A stretch of DNA of 64,000 nucleotides from Mantis religiosa (lineage: Eukaryota > Arthropoda > Insecta > Mantodea > Mantidae). Below are positions 41,610-51,996 of this stretch, in pieces. Numbering within the stretch: the stretch's first letter is position 1; the number at the start of each line of letters is the position of its first letter. A program made the position numbers and the translations under genes. The notes below the pieces were generated by a model that made no database searches, was not told the DNA's origin, and was given only the letters and a program-made list of their open reading frames with translations. The stretch is taken from the NCBI GenBank assembly GCA_030765055.1, contig CM060950.1:18832729-18896728 (forward strand), written 5' to 3'.

Positions 41610-42979
41610 CAACACCAACTCCAATACTCAGACCATAATACGAGAATCGATTGTAGGAAAAATGGCGGCGCTCGTGGCCCAGCTTGTTATGTTGTAGTTA
41701 TATCTACAGAGTAAAGTGTGTGTTTGTTTACTTTGATTGTGTGTTTGAAGAATTAATGTAATTCATATTACAGTGGCAATTAGTGACTAACGAGTTAGTT
41801 TATAGTTGAGTATTTAACATAAAGTGATAACATTTACCTAAATATATACATTGAAGTATTGTCGAAATGCATCGTTGTTGTGTTCCCAGCTGCAATCTAA
41901 GTATGGTAATGCACCTTACACGACATTTAAGTTTGCGAAGGAAAAATCGTAATGGGATAAGTGGATCAGGATCATACATCGTAAAGATTTTAAAGTAAAT
42001 GACAAAACTGTAGTTTGTATTCATAATTTTGAACAGTGCTTTGTGGTTAAGGAAGACATTTTTCCAGTAAATGATGGTGAACCAATTCGTTCCCTTCGAA
42101 AAGTACCAAAATTAATAGATGATGCCTACCCCAACGATTTTTAAGAATCAGCCATCCTATCACACATTAAAGCTCAACCAGAAAAAACGAAATCCTGAAG
42201 AATGTATCCAAGACATTTTACAGAGAGTGAAGATAATTTTAATATTGGATGTGCACAAGATGTTATTGACAGTTTTCAACCTAAGTGGTGAGAAGATTTT
42301 AACCCATTGATAGTCATTATTAAAGACGATTAGTTACGTTCTTTTCAATAACATTCAAGATCCCAGCTTCACTGATGTTCCTTCACTTAATAAGTTTCAA
42401 AGTATTTCATAACCTAGAAGCAATATTATGAGCCTACCAGTGGGAAATTTTAAATGGATCTTGCAGTGTGAGGGAACTTGACACCTTCAAACGTGACAAT
42501 TGGAGTAAACTGGACAATTTGGCGAGTTCTCTTAAATATTATAGTATAAGCAGTACCTATGTCCTTGCCAGAAAAGGTTACTATGTAAACAATATAAAAG
42601 AAACTTTAGTACTTGCTACAGACGATAGGATGATTGAGTCCAATAAGATAAAGTTTGCTGTGTTTAATGCTTATGAGTTGTCATGCCTTATAAATTACAT
42701 TTTGGAAGTATAAGGTGGAAAATGCATAGTACTGGTCGTGCTACTATATAATGTTATAAGCTCTTAAAATTTGTCATGATGCTCTTTATTTATGTTATTA
42801 CACGTTTTAGTTGAAAGTATAAAGTGACAAATGCTTAGGAGTTACCTCGCTGCTCCGTAATATGGATTATATTATGTCCATTGTGTATAGTTTCCTATTC
42901 TGCGTAACCAGAGTCACTGGGCTTCGACGGGCGCCATCTTGGAATCTACATTATGGTCTGAGTATTGGAGTTGGTGTTG
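41610..42979 (+). mobile_element. P-superfamily DNA transposon, internally deleted
   Basis: Terminal inverted repeats match for 30 bases; each end reads CAACACCAACTCCAATACTC then AGACCATAAT. An exact 8-bp target duplication flanks it. Eight-base duplications, about 31-bp ends and a THAP domain are the hallmarks of P elements. At 1370 bp it is well short of an autonomous P element. Clean ends and exact target duplication argue for moderately recent insertion, although the inner frame is already broken. Confidence 0.85.
41867..42713 (+). pseudogene. P-element-like transposase remnant with THAP domain
   Basis: ATG at 41867 opens MHRCCVPSC. After a frameshift near 41900 the sequence continues KYGNAPYTTFKFAKEKS, a stop at 41950, then WDKWIRIIHRKDF and TVVCIHNFE. 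This is the C2CH pattern of a THAP zinc finger (C...C, central W, C..H then F), which binds the transposon ends. Later pieces read FKNQPSYHTLKLNQKKR (42137 on) and, at 42468-42713, TFKRDNWSKLDNLASSLKYY and ATDDRMIESNKIKFAVFNAY. The GTP-binding and catalytic regions are not recognisable and are presumably deleted. Not functional. Confidence 0.65.
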
Positions 42980-43173
42980 TCAGAAGCCATATAGATCGAT
43001 CACCACATTCTCGGAATTGTTAGTAAACACACAGGATTTAAACATCGGTTGATGAAAGCGGCCCACGTAAATTTAAACGGACGGTGTTAAATTATCGGTA
43101 ATGTACTCAATAAGGACCCTAGTTTCAAGTTGAAGTTTTGATTTTGGCCGTATGATTTTCAGTGCTATATGTA

Positions 43174-44473
43174 CGAGGGCTGTTCAATAAAGAATGCTGC
43201 TAATTTTTTTACGGTCATAATTTTTCACAAAAAAATTCAATCTTATTATATTCTGTTAGCTTATTGTGAAACAAACACGCCGTAGTAGTTTCATTGTTGG
43301 TACTCCTGGTTCCCGCCTGTGTGAACCAGGCACTTTCAGACATGTTCAGTATCGCCTACCACTGCAATTGAGGTAACACGCGAGGAACAATATGTGGCTT
43401 TGAAATTCTGCTTTCGTCGCAACAAAACTTCAGTTGAGGCTTATACTATGTTATAGGAGGCCTGTGGAGAGTCTGTTCTTCCCTACAGCACAGCTCGAAA
43501 GTGGTTTAAAATGTTTAAAGAGGGGAGACAATCAATTTCAAAGGAAGGTGGACCCGGTGATCCAGTTACTGCTGTTACGGAAGAAAATATCAACACTGCT
43601 GCTGCCATTGTGAGAGAGGATCGACGAATTACCTTAAGATAACTTTCTGAAATACTGAACATTTCATTGGGTGCCACCCACACGTTGGTGACAGAAACAT
43701 TACACATGAGACGTGTTTGAGCCCGATGGGTTCCAAGACTTGATTCCCGAACAAAAGGAGCAGGTTTGCATGCAGTTAAAGTTGATGTTAGAGGAAGATC
43801 CGGAGTTTCTTTCAAACGTAATCACTGCTGATGAAACTTGGCTACATCATTTTGATCCTGAGATCAAACAACAAAGCTCAGTGTGGAAATCTTCATCACC
43901 AACCCCCCAAAAAGAAAAAATAGTTGCTCCTGCTGGGAAAGTTATGGTCATCTCATTCTGATATTCATGGAATGGTTTATCAGCACGTACCTGCAAACAC
44001 ACCAGTAACTGGACAATACTACAGGGATGTCCTGAAAACATGCAAGTCCATATCAGGCGCAAAAGACCCCATTTCCATGAAACAGGCTGGATGCTGCACC
44101 ACGATAATGCGCGGCCGCATAGTGCCAATGTTGTTGCTGAATATGTTGCAAAAATCAACGTGAAGTGCATCCCTCACCCTCCCTATAGTCCGGATTTAGC
44201 CCCATGTGACTTTTTCCTATTCCCTAACTTGAAGAAAGGCCCTCGTGGGAGGCATTATCCATCATCAGAAGCAGTGGTGAAGGCTGCGGTGGCGATTTTG
44301 AAGGATCTCTCAAAAATGGTTTCCAGCATGTCTTTGTAGACTGGCAGAAACGCTGGGACAAGTGCATCGCATTCAGGAGAGACTATTTTGAGAAGGACCA
44401 TCAAAATTATGAGGATGAGTAAAGATACGTTGTCAACAAAAAATTGTGATCATTCTTTATTGAACAGCCCTCG
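43174..44473 (+). mobile_element. mariner DNA transposon with perfect 23-bp inverted ends
   Basis: 43174-43196 begins CGAGGGCTGTTCAATAAAG and is repeated exactly, inverted, at 44451-44473. TA flanks both sides (43172-43173 and 44474-44475), the usual mariner target duplication. Length 1300 bp is typical of a full mariner. Exact ends with a mutated gene suggest mobilisation in trans, or that point decay has so far spared the ends. Confidence 0.93.
43341..44422 (+). pseudogene. mariner transposase, inactivated
   Basis: Helix-turn-helix half: TREEQYVALKFCFRRNKTSV, STARKWFKMFKEGRQSI and VTEENINTAAAIVREDRRIT. Catalytic part: TADETWLHHFDPE (first D), HHDNARPHSANVVAEYV (second D), YSPDLAPCDFFLFPNLK (third D). 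The second and third aspartates are 34 residues apart, the D,D34D signature of mariner. Breaks: stops at about 43453 and 43640, a stop and frameshift around 43718, and shifts near 43960, 44040 and 44320. All three catalytic aspartates survive. The last codon is followed by TAA at 44420-44422. The enzyme cuts and pastes the element at TA sites; this copy cannot make it. Confidence 0.9.
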
Positions 44474-44475
44474 TA

Positions 44476-46311
44476 TATTGTTACTAAAACGACAAAAGAC
44501 GAAGATGCAATTCTAAGCTACTTTGTCATCAAAAGGCTTAGTGCAGTGCCAAGTTAGTCATCTTTTTTACACAAATGCACAACTTTGACATCTTTCTTTG
44601 TCTCTTAAACACGCACCAATTTGTGGTGCCATTAATACCTCTGACGTTCACACAGGTTCATCTCTTACACGGAGCTGCACGCCGATTTTAAACACAACAC
44701 CGAGATTCGCTACTTGTCGATTCCTCACCACGGAATCAAACTTACTGATCTGTAGGCTGGTTCCTGTGTCTTTCCACGGCCTATCGACTCCTCATCATGG
44801 AGTACCACACTCGCAGAACTTTACCACCGACTTATTCTTGAACTGCTTCGCTACGCCATCGCCACGGAGCCGCAGCCGTCAATGCAACTCGCAGCTCAAA
44901 AGAAGCACAAACTCTAAATCCTGCACAGTAACACTACTTCTTAGTATAGCTCACAGCGGACCTTTGTACAATCTGTCTCACGCGGTAGATGCTTCTGGAA
45001 CGGAATATTTCTCGAGTTACATGTTAAATCGTATTGGAACGGTCTCGAGCGGTGTCTGCGCAGTAACAGCATAGCCCGCTCTTGTTTCGTGACGTCAGCT
45101 ACTACTCGCCCAGGGAAATACCTATTCTGCGGCCCCTCCCACTACCTGATACCTACGCACGTGAAGTCGTATCAAGCACCTTAGAGAATGGAATACTAGA
45201 CTCCCCTTTCAATTTCTCCTCATCGAAGTATTCTCTCACAGAGCATATTATTTCCCGTGTATGTCCTTTAAATGGAATACCTTTACCAAATACAGTTTTA
45301 TTTGGTTCCCCAGCACGTTCAGGTTTTCGCTTGTCACTATATTTTGACATAATTAAACATTCATTAAACACAATTACAAATTATCACCGCACACGCTCAG
45401 ATACACGGACTCAGGCACACGTAAACCATGGCAAATTGCCACAAATCAAATGCAAAGTAACTTACCAGTACAGGATCTCTAACTGTTGCATACGTGAGGG
45501 CATTTTGTTTATGCAGCAAGACAAACACCAAGGTATTATCATTACTGCAGCGTTTGCGTACACTGTTTTCAAAAGGTAGAACAAGAAAATATGAGATACT
45601 CAGACTTATTCCTACTTTGCCCACTGTCGACATTTCTGAACCAGTTCTAAGGCTGGTAAAAATGATGGGGAGAATATTGTCTTCCATAAAAGAAGGGTTT
45701 GAGTATGTCGACATCGGGCAAAATGGCCATAAATTTGACTGATGAACATCTTAAATATTCCGCCTTTTTCTGCTGGAGCCACTGTGCACCATTTACACCC
45801 TGCTCGTGTGCTTTTTGTATGCACTAAAATATCTAAGGTATTCACACATTTACGTTATGAAGGATTTAAAACATGGTTTAAAACTTCCAACATATGCGCT
45901 TATCATTCACTACGATTGTTAACTTTAAAGCTGATTCGTTTTTGCAATTAACGATATATATTGTTTGATTTGCAATATACCAGGATCATTTTCTCCAGAT
46001 GCCCAATTGTAGGATAACAGGTTTGTATGCTGAGGAGGACTTTTCCACGTGTATAGATGTTATTGGCCGAAAATATGGAAGCACTTACACTGCGGAGGCT
46101 AATTTCAGGAAGAATTGTTCTCTTCCTTATATTTAATCCCAGTACCCAAAGGTTTAATGTCAGTATTTCTCCCTAAAATATTGCACTATATACCACTTAA
46201 TTCTCCTTAATGCTTTAAAGGAAGCATACGATCCGCGGTCGCATTACGTGGAGTAGAGTTTGTTGCTATCCCTCATCCATGTAGTAGGACTGAGTTATAC
46301 CTAACTTCATC
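44476..46311. other. No firmly recognisable feature
   Basis: Two long open + frames (44598-45074, 158 codons; 45082-45579, 165 codons) lie in a GC-richer block, with no motif I know and serine/threonine-rich content. They could be an unidentified retroelement LTR or UTR. The rest is AT-rich. Confidence 0.3.
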
Positions 46312-46696
46312 CAATCAGGAACATATAATGATATATAAGGGCGCTCAACTACGGCGGTCATCAGCGCCCTTTAAAAAACTAGTCACGGCAAAAGCCAGAT
46401 AAAAAACTTTCTATAAACTATACAAGTGTAACAAAACCCATTAAAAATACACGTACATAAAAAACATCAATCAAAACCTATTTAAAATTTCGTTCACTAA
46501 ATCCTAAACTCTAAAATCTAAGCCTAAAAACCTTCTCCACGGGTCTCCACACACGGCCTACACGTGGGTGGGCCTGTTGACCGTGTCCCTCAACCACGAA
46601 GAGGAGTCCACACGAGGGAGACTGTTGGCTTGGGACCCCGGGTGCGCCAAACCCGTACCTATCGAGTTAGGCCCCTGGGGGGCAATCAGGAACATA
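46312..46696. repeat. 14-bp target site duplication
   Basis: CAATCAGGAACATA occurs at 46312-46325 and at 46683-46696, flanking the insertion between them exactly. Confidence 0.9.
46326..46682 (-). mobile_element. Retroposed element (SINE or truncated LINE 3' end) with 3' hairpin
   Basis: 357 bp between the 14-bp duplication. In element sense it starts GC-rich (CCCCAGGGGCCTAACTCG), becomes AT-rich and ends with a hairpin: GGGCGCT...AGCGCCC (46345-46339 pairing with 46369-46363) followed by TTATATATCATTA. Long target duplications and the low-complexity 3' end mean target-primed reverse transcription. The hairpin motif GCTGATGACC..GTTGAGCG reappears, weakened, at 53182-53220. No ORF. Confidence 0.75.
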
Positions 46697-47105
46697 AGAA
46701 TATCTTCCTTACTGATGTGAACACCGTATTTGGGATGCCAATCTTATAAAATGTAGTATACAAGATGACCACTTCCCTGCAATATATGAAAATTCCTAGA
46801 GGAAAATCGTTAGTGGTGTAAAACAGGTTACATTGAATGCGTTTAACAAGTTTAGCGCAAAGTTTCCTTGCGATTACTGAGGACATAGGGAATTTATCAG
46901 TAAAGTGAAGCGTTGTTTCAGCGGCTAACTTTGTTTCACGCTGTAAAATATTGATCTCAAAACACTTGGAATAACCAGCAGAAAGAAACCAGCTTGGAGA
47001 GGATGATGAACTTGTTAGAAGAGCTCTTCTTCTTAATGAGCGTACCTTCTTTGGAAAAAGAAGAGAGTAATACTCATTAAAATAACGTTGGCTCAAATAA
47101 TTTTC
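46697..47105. other. Unassigned; open minus frame
   Basis: A 136-codon minus frame (46686-47096) is open but overlaps the insertion edge and contains no motif I can identify. Confidence 0.3.
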
Positions 47106-47428
47106 GTCCTGCGCCGTGGCGTAGCGGGCCAGGGCTGCATGCCTTGGTCCCTAGCAGGGAAAGCGGCCCGGGTTCTAGCCCACCCATGGGGTGTGGATTT
47201 TAGGCCCCGGGTATAGGACCGGTGCCCACTCAGCTTCCTGAGGAAAGTGAGGACCTTACAATAGGTAAGCGGCCCTGGTCACGAAAACTAACGTTCCGGC
47301 TGGGGGATGCCGAGATGCTGACCACATCTCCCAGTATCGGTTGGATGATCGCCCACCTCTGCCGTGCGTAAGTGGGCGTGAGGCCGGCAGTCAGGTTGGT
47401 AGGCCTTGGCCCTCTTAGGGCTGTCGAG
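47106..47428 (+). repeat. SINE family E copy
   Basis: GCGCCGTGGCGTAGCGGGCC (A-box side) and CGGCCCGGGTTCTAGCCCAC (B box). The body has GCCCCGGGTATAGGACCGG, AACGTTCCGGCTGGGGGATG, TCGGTTGGATGATCGCCC and TGGCCCTCTTAGGGCTGTCG. Partly shared with 24738-24830. Confidence 0.75.
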
Positions 47429-47502
47429 CCAGTGGTTTCGTTTCAAATAATTTTCAATATCTTTTTTGGTGGTGTGATACAAATCTTGAGCTACCAGGAA
47501 AT

Positions 47503-47735
47503 AGCTAAGTTGTCGGTTTAATTGGTAAGGCGCTGGCCTACTGATAAGGTACCGAGTTCATACCCGGCCCTAAAGGTGTTTAAATGCGATAGCTCAATGT
47601 GAGTAAAACTGGTGTCCTGTGCGGGATGAAATTCCGGCACACTGGTGGCTTGATATGATATATCTGTAGCTTTGAACCTAACAATATAATCGCTGCAAGA
47701 TACTGCTACGGTTCTCATTCTAGACATCATATGGG
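47503..47735 (+). repeat. SINE family F copy
   Basis: TTAATTGGTAAGGCGCTGGC (A-box side), TACCGAGTTCATACCCGGC (B box), then GGTGTCCTGTGCGGGATG and AAATTCCGGCACACTGG. Homologous to 23640-23840. Confidence 0.7.
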
Positions 47736-47940
47736 TTATTCTCCAAACAAGCTGCTACCGGAGTAATAAATTTTTACAACCTGTATACATCGCAATGGAG
47801 CCAGTATAAAATACTATTTCTGGAGTACAAGAAAACCCAAGGTGTATCTTCAGGCCAGTCTCCAGAAGCTTCTGAGCCAATACAGTATTCCCTAAGCTTA
47901 CCATGGGTGTGCTGTAGGGAAGGAAATAAATGTTTTGTTG
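47736..47940. other. No recognisable feature
   Basis: Nothing identified. Confidence 0.45.
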
Positions 47941-48122
47941 GAAATAATTTCTTTCACACTATCCGTGTTTAGGTTAAGGTTTGAATGAGTAGAGCCAGAA
48001 TGTAAAATTGAATGCCATAGCCGGGATTTGAACCATGGATCTCCCGCTCTCCGTGCGGTTGCTCTAAATCACTGAGCTACTATGGCCAACGTGCCGATAT
48101 GACATTAAGTTCTCCAACTGAG
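47941..48122 (-). repeat. SINE family A, left arm of a palindrome
   Basis: Minus-strand tRNA-like block (GGTTCAAATCCCGGC, GTAGCTCAGTGATTTAGAG) and 3' part. Near-perfect mirror of 48138-48285. Confidence 0.85.
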
Positions 48123-48137
48123 AATACGACTAAATTC

Positions 48138-48290
48138 ACGAGTCAGTTGTAGAATTTAATATATCGGCACGTTGGCCATAGTAGCTCAGTGATTTAGAGC
48201 AACCGCACGGAGAACGGGAGATCCGTGGTTCAAATCCCGGCTATGGCATTGAATTTTTCTTTCTGGCTCTACTCATTCAAGAAGTATTTT
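48138..48290 (+). repeat. SINE family A, right arm of a palindrome
   Basis: Same tRNA-like block in + sense: ATAGTAGCTCAGTGATTTAG, GTGGTTCAAATCCCGGC, then ATGGCATTGAATTTTTC. The two arms meet around CAACTGAGAATACGAC, and even share the unusual GTGATTTAG. Confidence 0.85.
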
Positions 48291-49145
48291 ATGTTTTGTT
48301 ATTTTAAAATATAGTGAATGTTCTGGAAAAGATTCGCCAAACAGTAATGGTAGAGTTTCTCCATTTACAGTAATGTAACAGCTCGTCCATTTCGATTTAT
48401 TCCAATGTTTTCCACATAAAATGTTAATTTCGCAGATGTAACTGAGTTATCTCATACAGACAGTGATGGCGAACGCACCTAAAATACCGAGGACATGGAA
48501 AGAGTTTGGTTTGTGGATCCTTCTTCACTCGAGGGTCTCACAAGTGAGAATAGTGGACTGATGAGCAGGGCTGCCGTTCTGTGAAGTGCGTCTTAAAACC
48601 GAAGTGGGGAGTTACTGTGGGGAACAGTAGTGAAGATTTTATGTCATTACTCTATCGCTGCGTGGGAGTCATCAATGGCAGAATGTTAAAATATTCATAT
48701 GGTACGCATCATGAATATTTGAGGTTTACCATTCGCTATCAGCCCATATGTTGAGGTAAACGCAGTATTAACAATAACAAGGACAATGGCCGTGTAATAC
48801 GGGACCTGTTATGTGTTTCAAATGGGAAGGTGTTTGTCCTTGAGCGGTACTAGGTGAGCAACCAATCAGAGACCTGCGGTGTTGTCGTATTACATTCCCC
48901 CTAAGTGGTGTGTGACGAGCGCCAACCTAATCAATCTGTATGAAATACTATTTGCGCTAAGACAAAAATTCAGATTTTGCCAAAACTGATCCATGTGGAA
49001 GGTAGAGAGCAATGTATCTAACATAACCATGAAAACCCCATATTTTTTTTTTGGCTCAAATAGTTTTTCTAATACAAATAAATAAACCACTATTACCTGT
49101 ATTATAACAATAAATCGCGACGTAAGCACTGTATGGATATCAGTA
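48291..49145. other. No recognisable feature
   Basis: Nothing identified. Confidence 0.4.
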
Positions 49146-49149
49146 TTGG

Positions 49150-49585
49150 TTGGCATGTATACGTGGCATGTATAATTGTAATTACTCAGAACTGAAACGT
49201 AAATGTTTGACATGACGTGATAAAAGAATTACTTTGAATAATCCAATTCGAGCGAGAGGAAACAATAAATTTCCTCCTGCCCTGGCAGAACGTGTCTGGT
49301 CACATTATATCTTTGTTTATGAATGGTTCGTAATCTCTATTTACTCTAGAGAGTTCAAAGTGGTTGGTGTGTATGTATGTACATATACTTTTGATTACTC
49401 AGAACTGAAATTTAAACTACTGACATGACGTGATCAAAGAATTACTATGAATATGTCAAGGTGTTAAATTCGAGAAAGAGCAAACACTTCATTTCCTGTT
49501 AGCCTGTGGAGTGCTGTATGCTTATATTTATGAATGAATGCTGGATAAGAAGTGTTTATTTACTCCGGAGAGTTCAGATCAATAT
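49150..49585 (+). repeat. Degenerate tandem duplication, period about 215 bp
   Basis: Unit 1 (49150-49362) and unit 2 (49370-49585) share ATTACTCAGAACTGAAA, TGACATGACGTGAT.AAAGAA, AATTCGAG and TTTACTC..GAGAGTTCA in the same order. Confidence 0.7.
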
Positions 49586-49596
49586 CATTCAGTTCT

Positions 49597-49973
49597 GTAT
49601 AGTCGCCCTGCTGAAACGGTTACCATGGATTTATCTTTGTTAAGAGAAGCCTCTCAGATAACGCACTGATTATTCTTGTAGGAGTGAGAGGGGTATAGTC
49701 GCCCTGCTGAAACGGTTACCATGGATTTATCTTCGTTAAGAGAAGCCTCTCAGATAATGCACTGATTATTCTTGTAGGAGTGAGAGGGGTACTGACGCGC
49801 CTCCCTTTCGTGTGCTAAGCACCAATGAACGCATCACTTCAGCCAATGGAATTCGCGTGAATCACAAATGGTAGATATATGTTCAGTCCACGTGGAGTAA
49901 TCAGTGCGTTATCTGAGAGATATCTATTACCAAAGATAAATCCAGGGTAACCGTTCGAACAGGGGGACTATAC
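49597..49973. mobile_element. 96-bp repeat: two direct copies and one inverted (foldback MITE-like)
   Basis: GTATAGTCGCCCTGCTGAAAC starts at 49597 and again at 49693, and the 96-bp units are nearly identical. The inverted form (49896-49973) ends ...GGGGGACTATAC. Taking 49693-49973 as the unit gives a 281-bp foldback with about 78-bp inverted ends starting TATAGTC. It lies just upstream of a transposase remnant and may be that element's terminal region or an independent MITE. Confidence 0.7.
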
Positions 49974-50002
49974 ACAACAGTAGAGTAAGAGTTAAATAGT
50001 GC

Positions 50003-50535
50003 AATGGCTTATTGTGGTGAATTTAGTGGCGAGTCAGAAAGGCAGGTATTGCGTAGTCAGGCTCGAAGTATTTTTAAGGTGTACACGTTCTTCAAAATGT
50101 TTTTGGAAACAAACTAAAATGAGCTATTGCAAAGAGTACTTCCGTTTAAAAACACGGAAAAAGTGTATCAGCTGGATCAACTTGCAATTGAAATGGGACA
50201 CGAGGTAATACGCCTCCCACCTTACCTACCACTGCCAATATAATCCAGTTGAGTTGGTGTGGGCTCAAATAAAAAGGGGGATTGCAAACTGAAATAATGC
50301 TTTTAAACTGACGGACGTTAAACGACTTGTTCCCGAAGAAATTGACAAGGTAACACAACAGGATTGGGAAAACTGCGTAAGGCAGGCAGAAAAACCGTCA
50401 AGAAGACGATTTTAAGAAATAAATAGCACGTGACTAGACTCAGACGATGAAGACGTGACAATGACGAATTGTCTCTTAACGGAAGTGACATTGACAACGA
50501 TATGGATGAGCCACTGGCTGTTCCATTGGATTAGA
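50003..50535 (+). pseudogene. Tc1/mariner-superfamily (DDE) transposase, internally deleted
   Basis: ATG at 50003 opens MAYCGEFSGESERQVLRSQA then RSIFKVYTFFKM, like the N-terminal start of insect DDE transposases. After about 80 bases the sequence resumes in the C-terminal part: VYQLDQLAIEMGHEVIRLPP then YHCQYNPVELVWAQIKRGIA (the LPPYHC..NP.E..WA.VK motif before the last catalytic acid), VTQQDWENCVRQAEK, and an acidic tail NDELSLNGSDIDNDMDEP ending at TAG 50533-50535. The central catalytic region is missing. Not functional. Confidence 0.7.
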
Positions 50536-50851
50536 AAAAACAGGTAATTCATAAACTATAATTATAATATTTAAAAATATACATAATTTGCGAAAATGCT
50601 TTTTCCAATTTTGATTTTGGCAACCGCATCATTGTAAAAGTTTGTAAAATATAATTTGCTTACCCTTACGTCTGCGTCAAGCAGACCTGCATGTTGTACG
50701 AGTGTGCGAGAGAGAGGGGTAACAAGCTGGCAACGCTGAGTGTGATACGGCATCTGATTAGCTGGACTCCAGAACTCTTCCCATTTGAAACACACAATAA
50801 TAAAGTAATACAAGGAAAGACTAAGCTGTATTAGAACTGTAATAGAAAATA

Positions 50852-51996
50852 CAAATGAAGTTGGAGAAGTTAGCCTTAGCTTTTCTGCTAGACCTGGCTG
50901 TCGCATTCGATACAGTTCAAAAAGTAAATTTGGAGAGCTTCAATGAACACTGGAATTTCAAAGAAACTCTTAAAGAGTTATTCAAAGTGTATACACTAAT
51001 GTGTATGGAAAAGCATGATTAAATGGGAGAACAAGTGAACATTTTAGAATGGATAAAGAAATGAAACAAGGAGGTAGTCTTAGTCCATAATAGTATTTAT
51101 GGACCAAATAACCAATCACTGTAAGAGGAGAACTAAAACATTTAAAGTGGGCATCTGGAACTTAAGACCAGTATATTTACAATCCCAGGTTTACGCTGAC
51201 GATATACTACTAATTAGTAGTAATGTAAGGGGTAACAGAATAGGCATGAAGAAAGGGGAATGAAAATTAGTACAAATAAAAGTACAGTTGTGAAGATTGG
51301 GGAAAACGAAGATATAAATATAGAATGGAATCACGGAAAATTAGAACAAGTAGATACCATGAAATATTTGGGCACAATAATGTCCACAAACAGGATAATA
51401 GATGATGAAATAAACATTAGTGTGCATAAGGCAAATAATGTATATTATCAGATCTGCAACACAATAATCGGAAAGAAAAAAATATAAACAGATGTGAAAT
51501 TTAAAATATATAAAACCGTATATGTACCCACTTAATTGTATGGACCAGAAACATGAGTAATGCTAGACAAACATAGAAGTAGAATAACATCCTCAGAAAT
51601 GAAATATTTGAGGAAAGTGGAAGGGAAAACGAGGAAAGATAGAAATAAAATTATCAGGGAAAATCTAAATATAAAGCTATTAGTGGATGAGATAGAGGAA
51701 AGAAATTTAAAGTGGTATGGACTTCTAATTAGAATGGATGAACAGCGAAAGACAAAGCAAGTATATAAGGCAAGATCAGATGGAAGGAGGAAATGGGGAA
51801 GACCGAGAAAGGAATGGGAACAATATATTGGAGAAATAGCAAGAAAGAGAGGGATGGAAATGAATGAGTTGAAGAGGAAGGCACAGGATAGAGAACAATA
51901 TAAGAAATGGTTAGAAGGCCCGACGCCGAAAGGCAAAATGGGAAGGCGAAGAAGATCCGGCTTCATAAATAACTTTTACGAGTTAACTCGATGCTG
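50852..51996 (+). pseudogene. Non-LTR retrotransposon (LINE) reverse transcriptase, 5'-truncated
   Basis: RT palm pieces: AFLLDLAVAFDTV (50875-50920; motif A), KQGGSLSP (about 51067; motif B), VYADDILLISS (about 51193; catalytic ADD). The frame 51260-51487 gives KISTNKSTVVKIG and EQVDTMKYLGTIMSTNRI (F.YLGS motif). The frame 51560-51997 gives SRITSSEMKYLRKVEGKTRK, LKWYGLLIRMDEQRKT and GRRKWGRPRKEWEQYI. This is the RT-to-end region of insect LINE ORF2, probably the RTE side of the tree. There are stops near 51027, 51080 and 51264 and shifts. Endonuclease absent: a 5'-truncated copy, as is usual for LINEs. Confidence 0.82.

Larger units (their letters stand above)
41602..42987. repeat. 8-bp target site duplication flanking the P-type element
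   Basis: TCAGAAGC at 41602-41609 and again at 42980-42987, directly abutting the inverted ends. Confidence 0.85.

Noticed and set aside
44598..45579. Two long open + frames (158 and 165 codons)
   Set aside because: No recognisable motif, low-complexity S/T content and GC-richer composition that lowers stop frequency; not called as genes.
46686..47096. 136-codon minus ORF
   Set aside because: It runs across the right target duplication of a retroposed insertion and shows no family motif.
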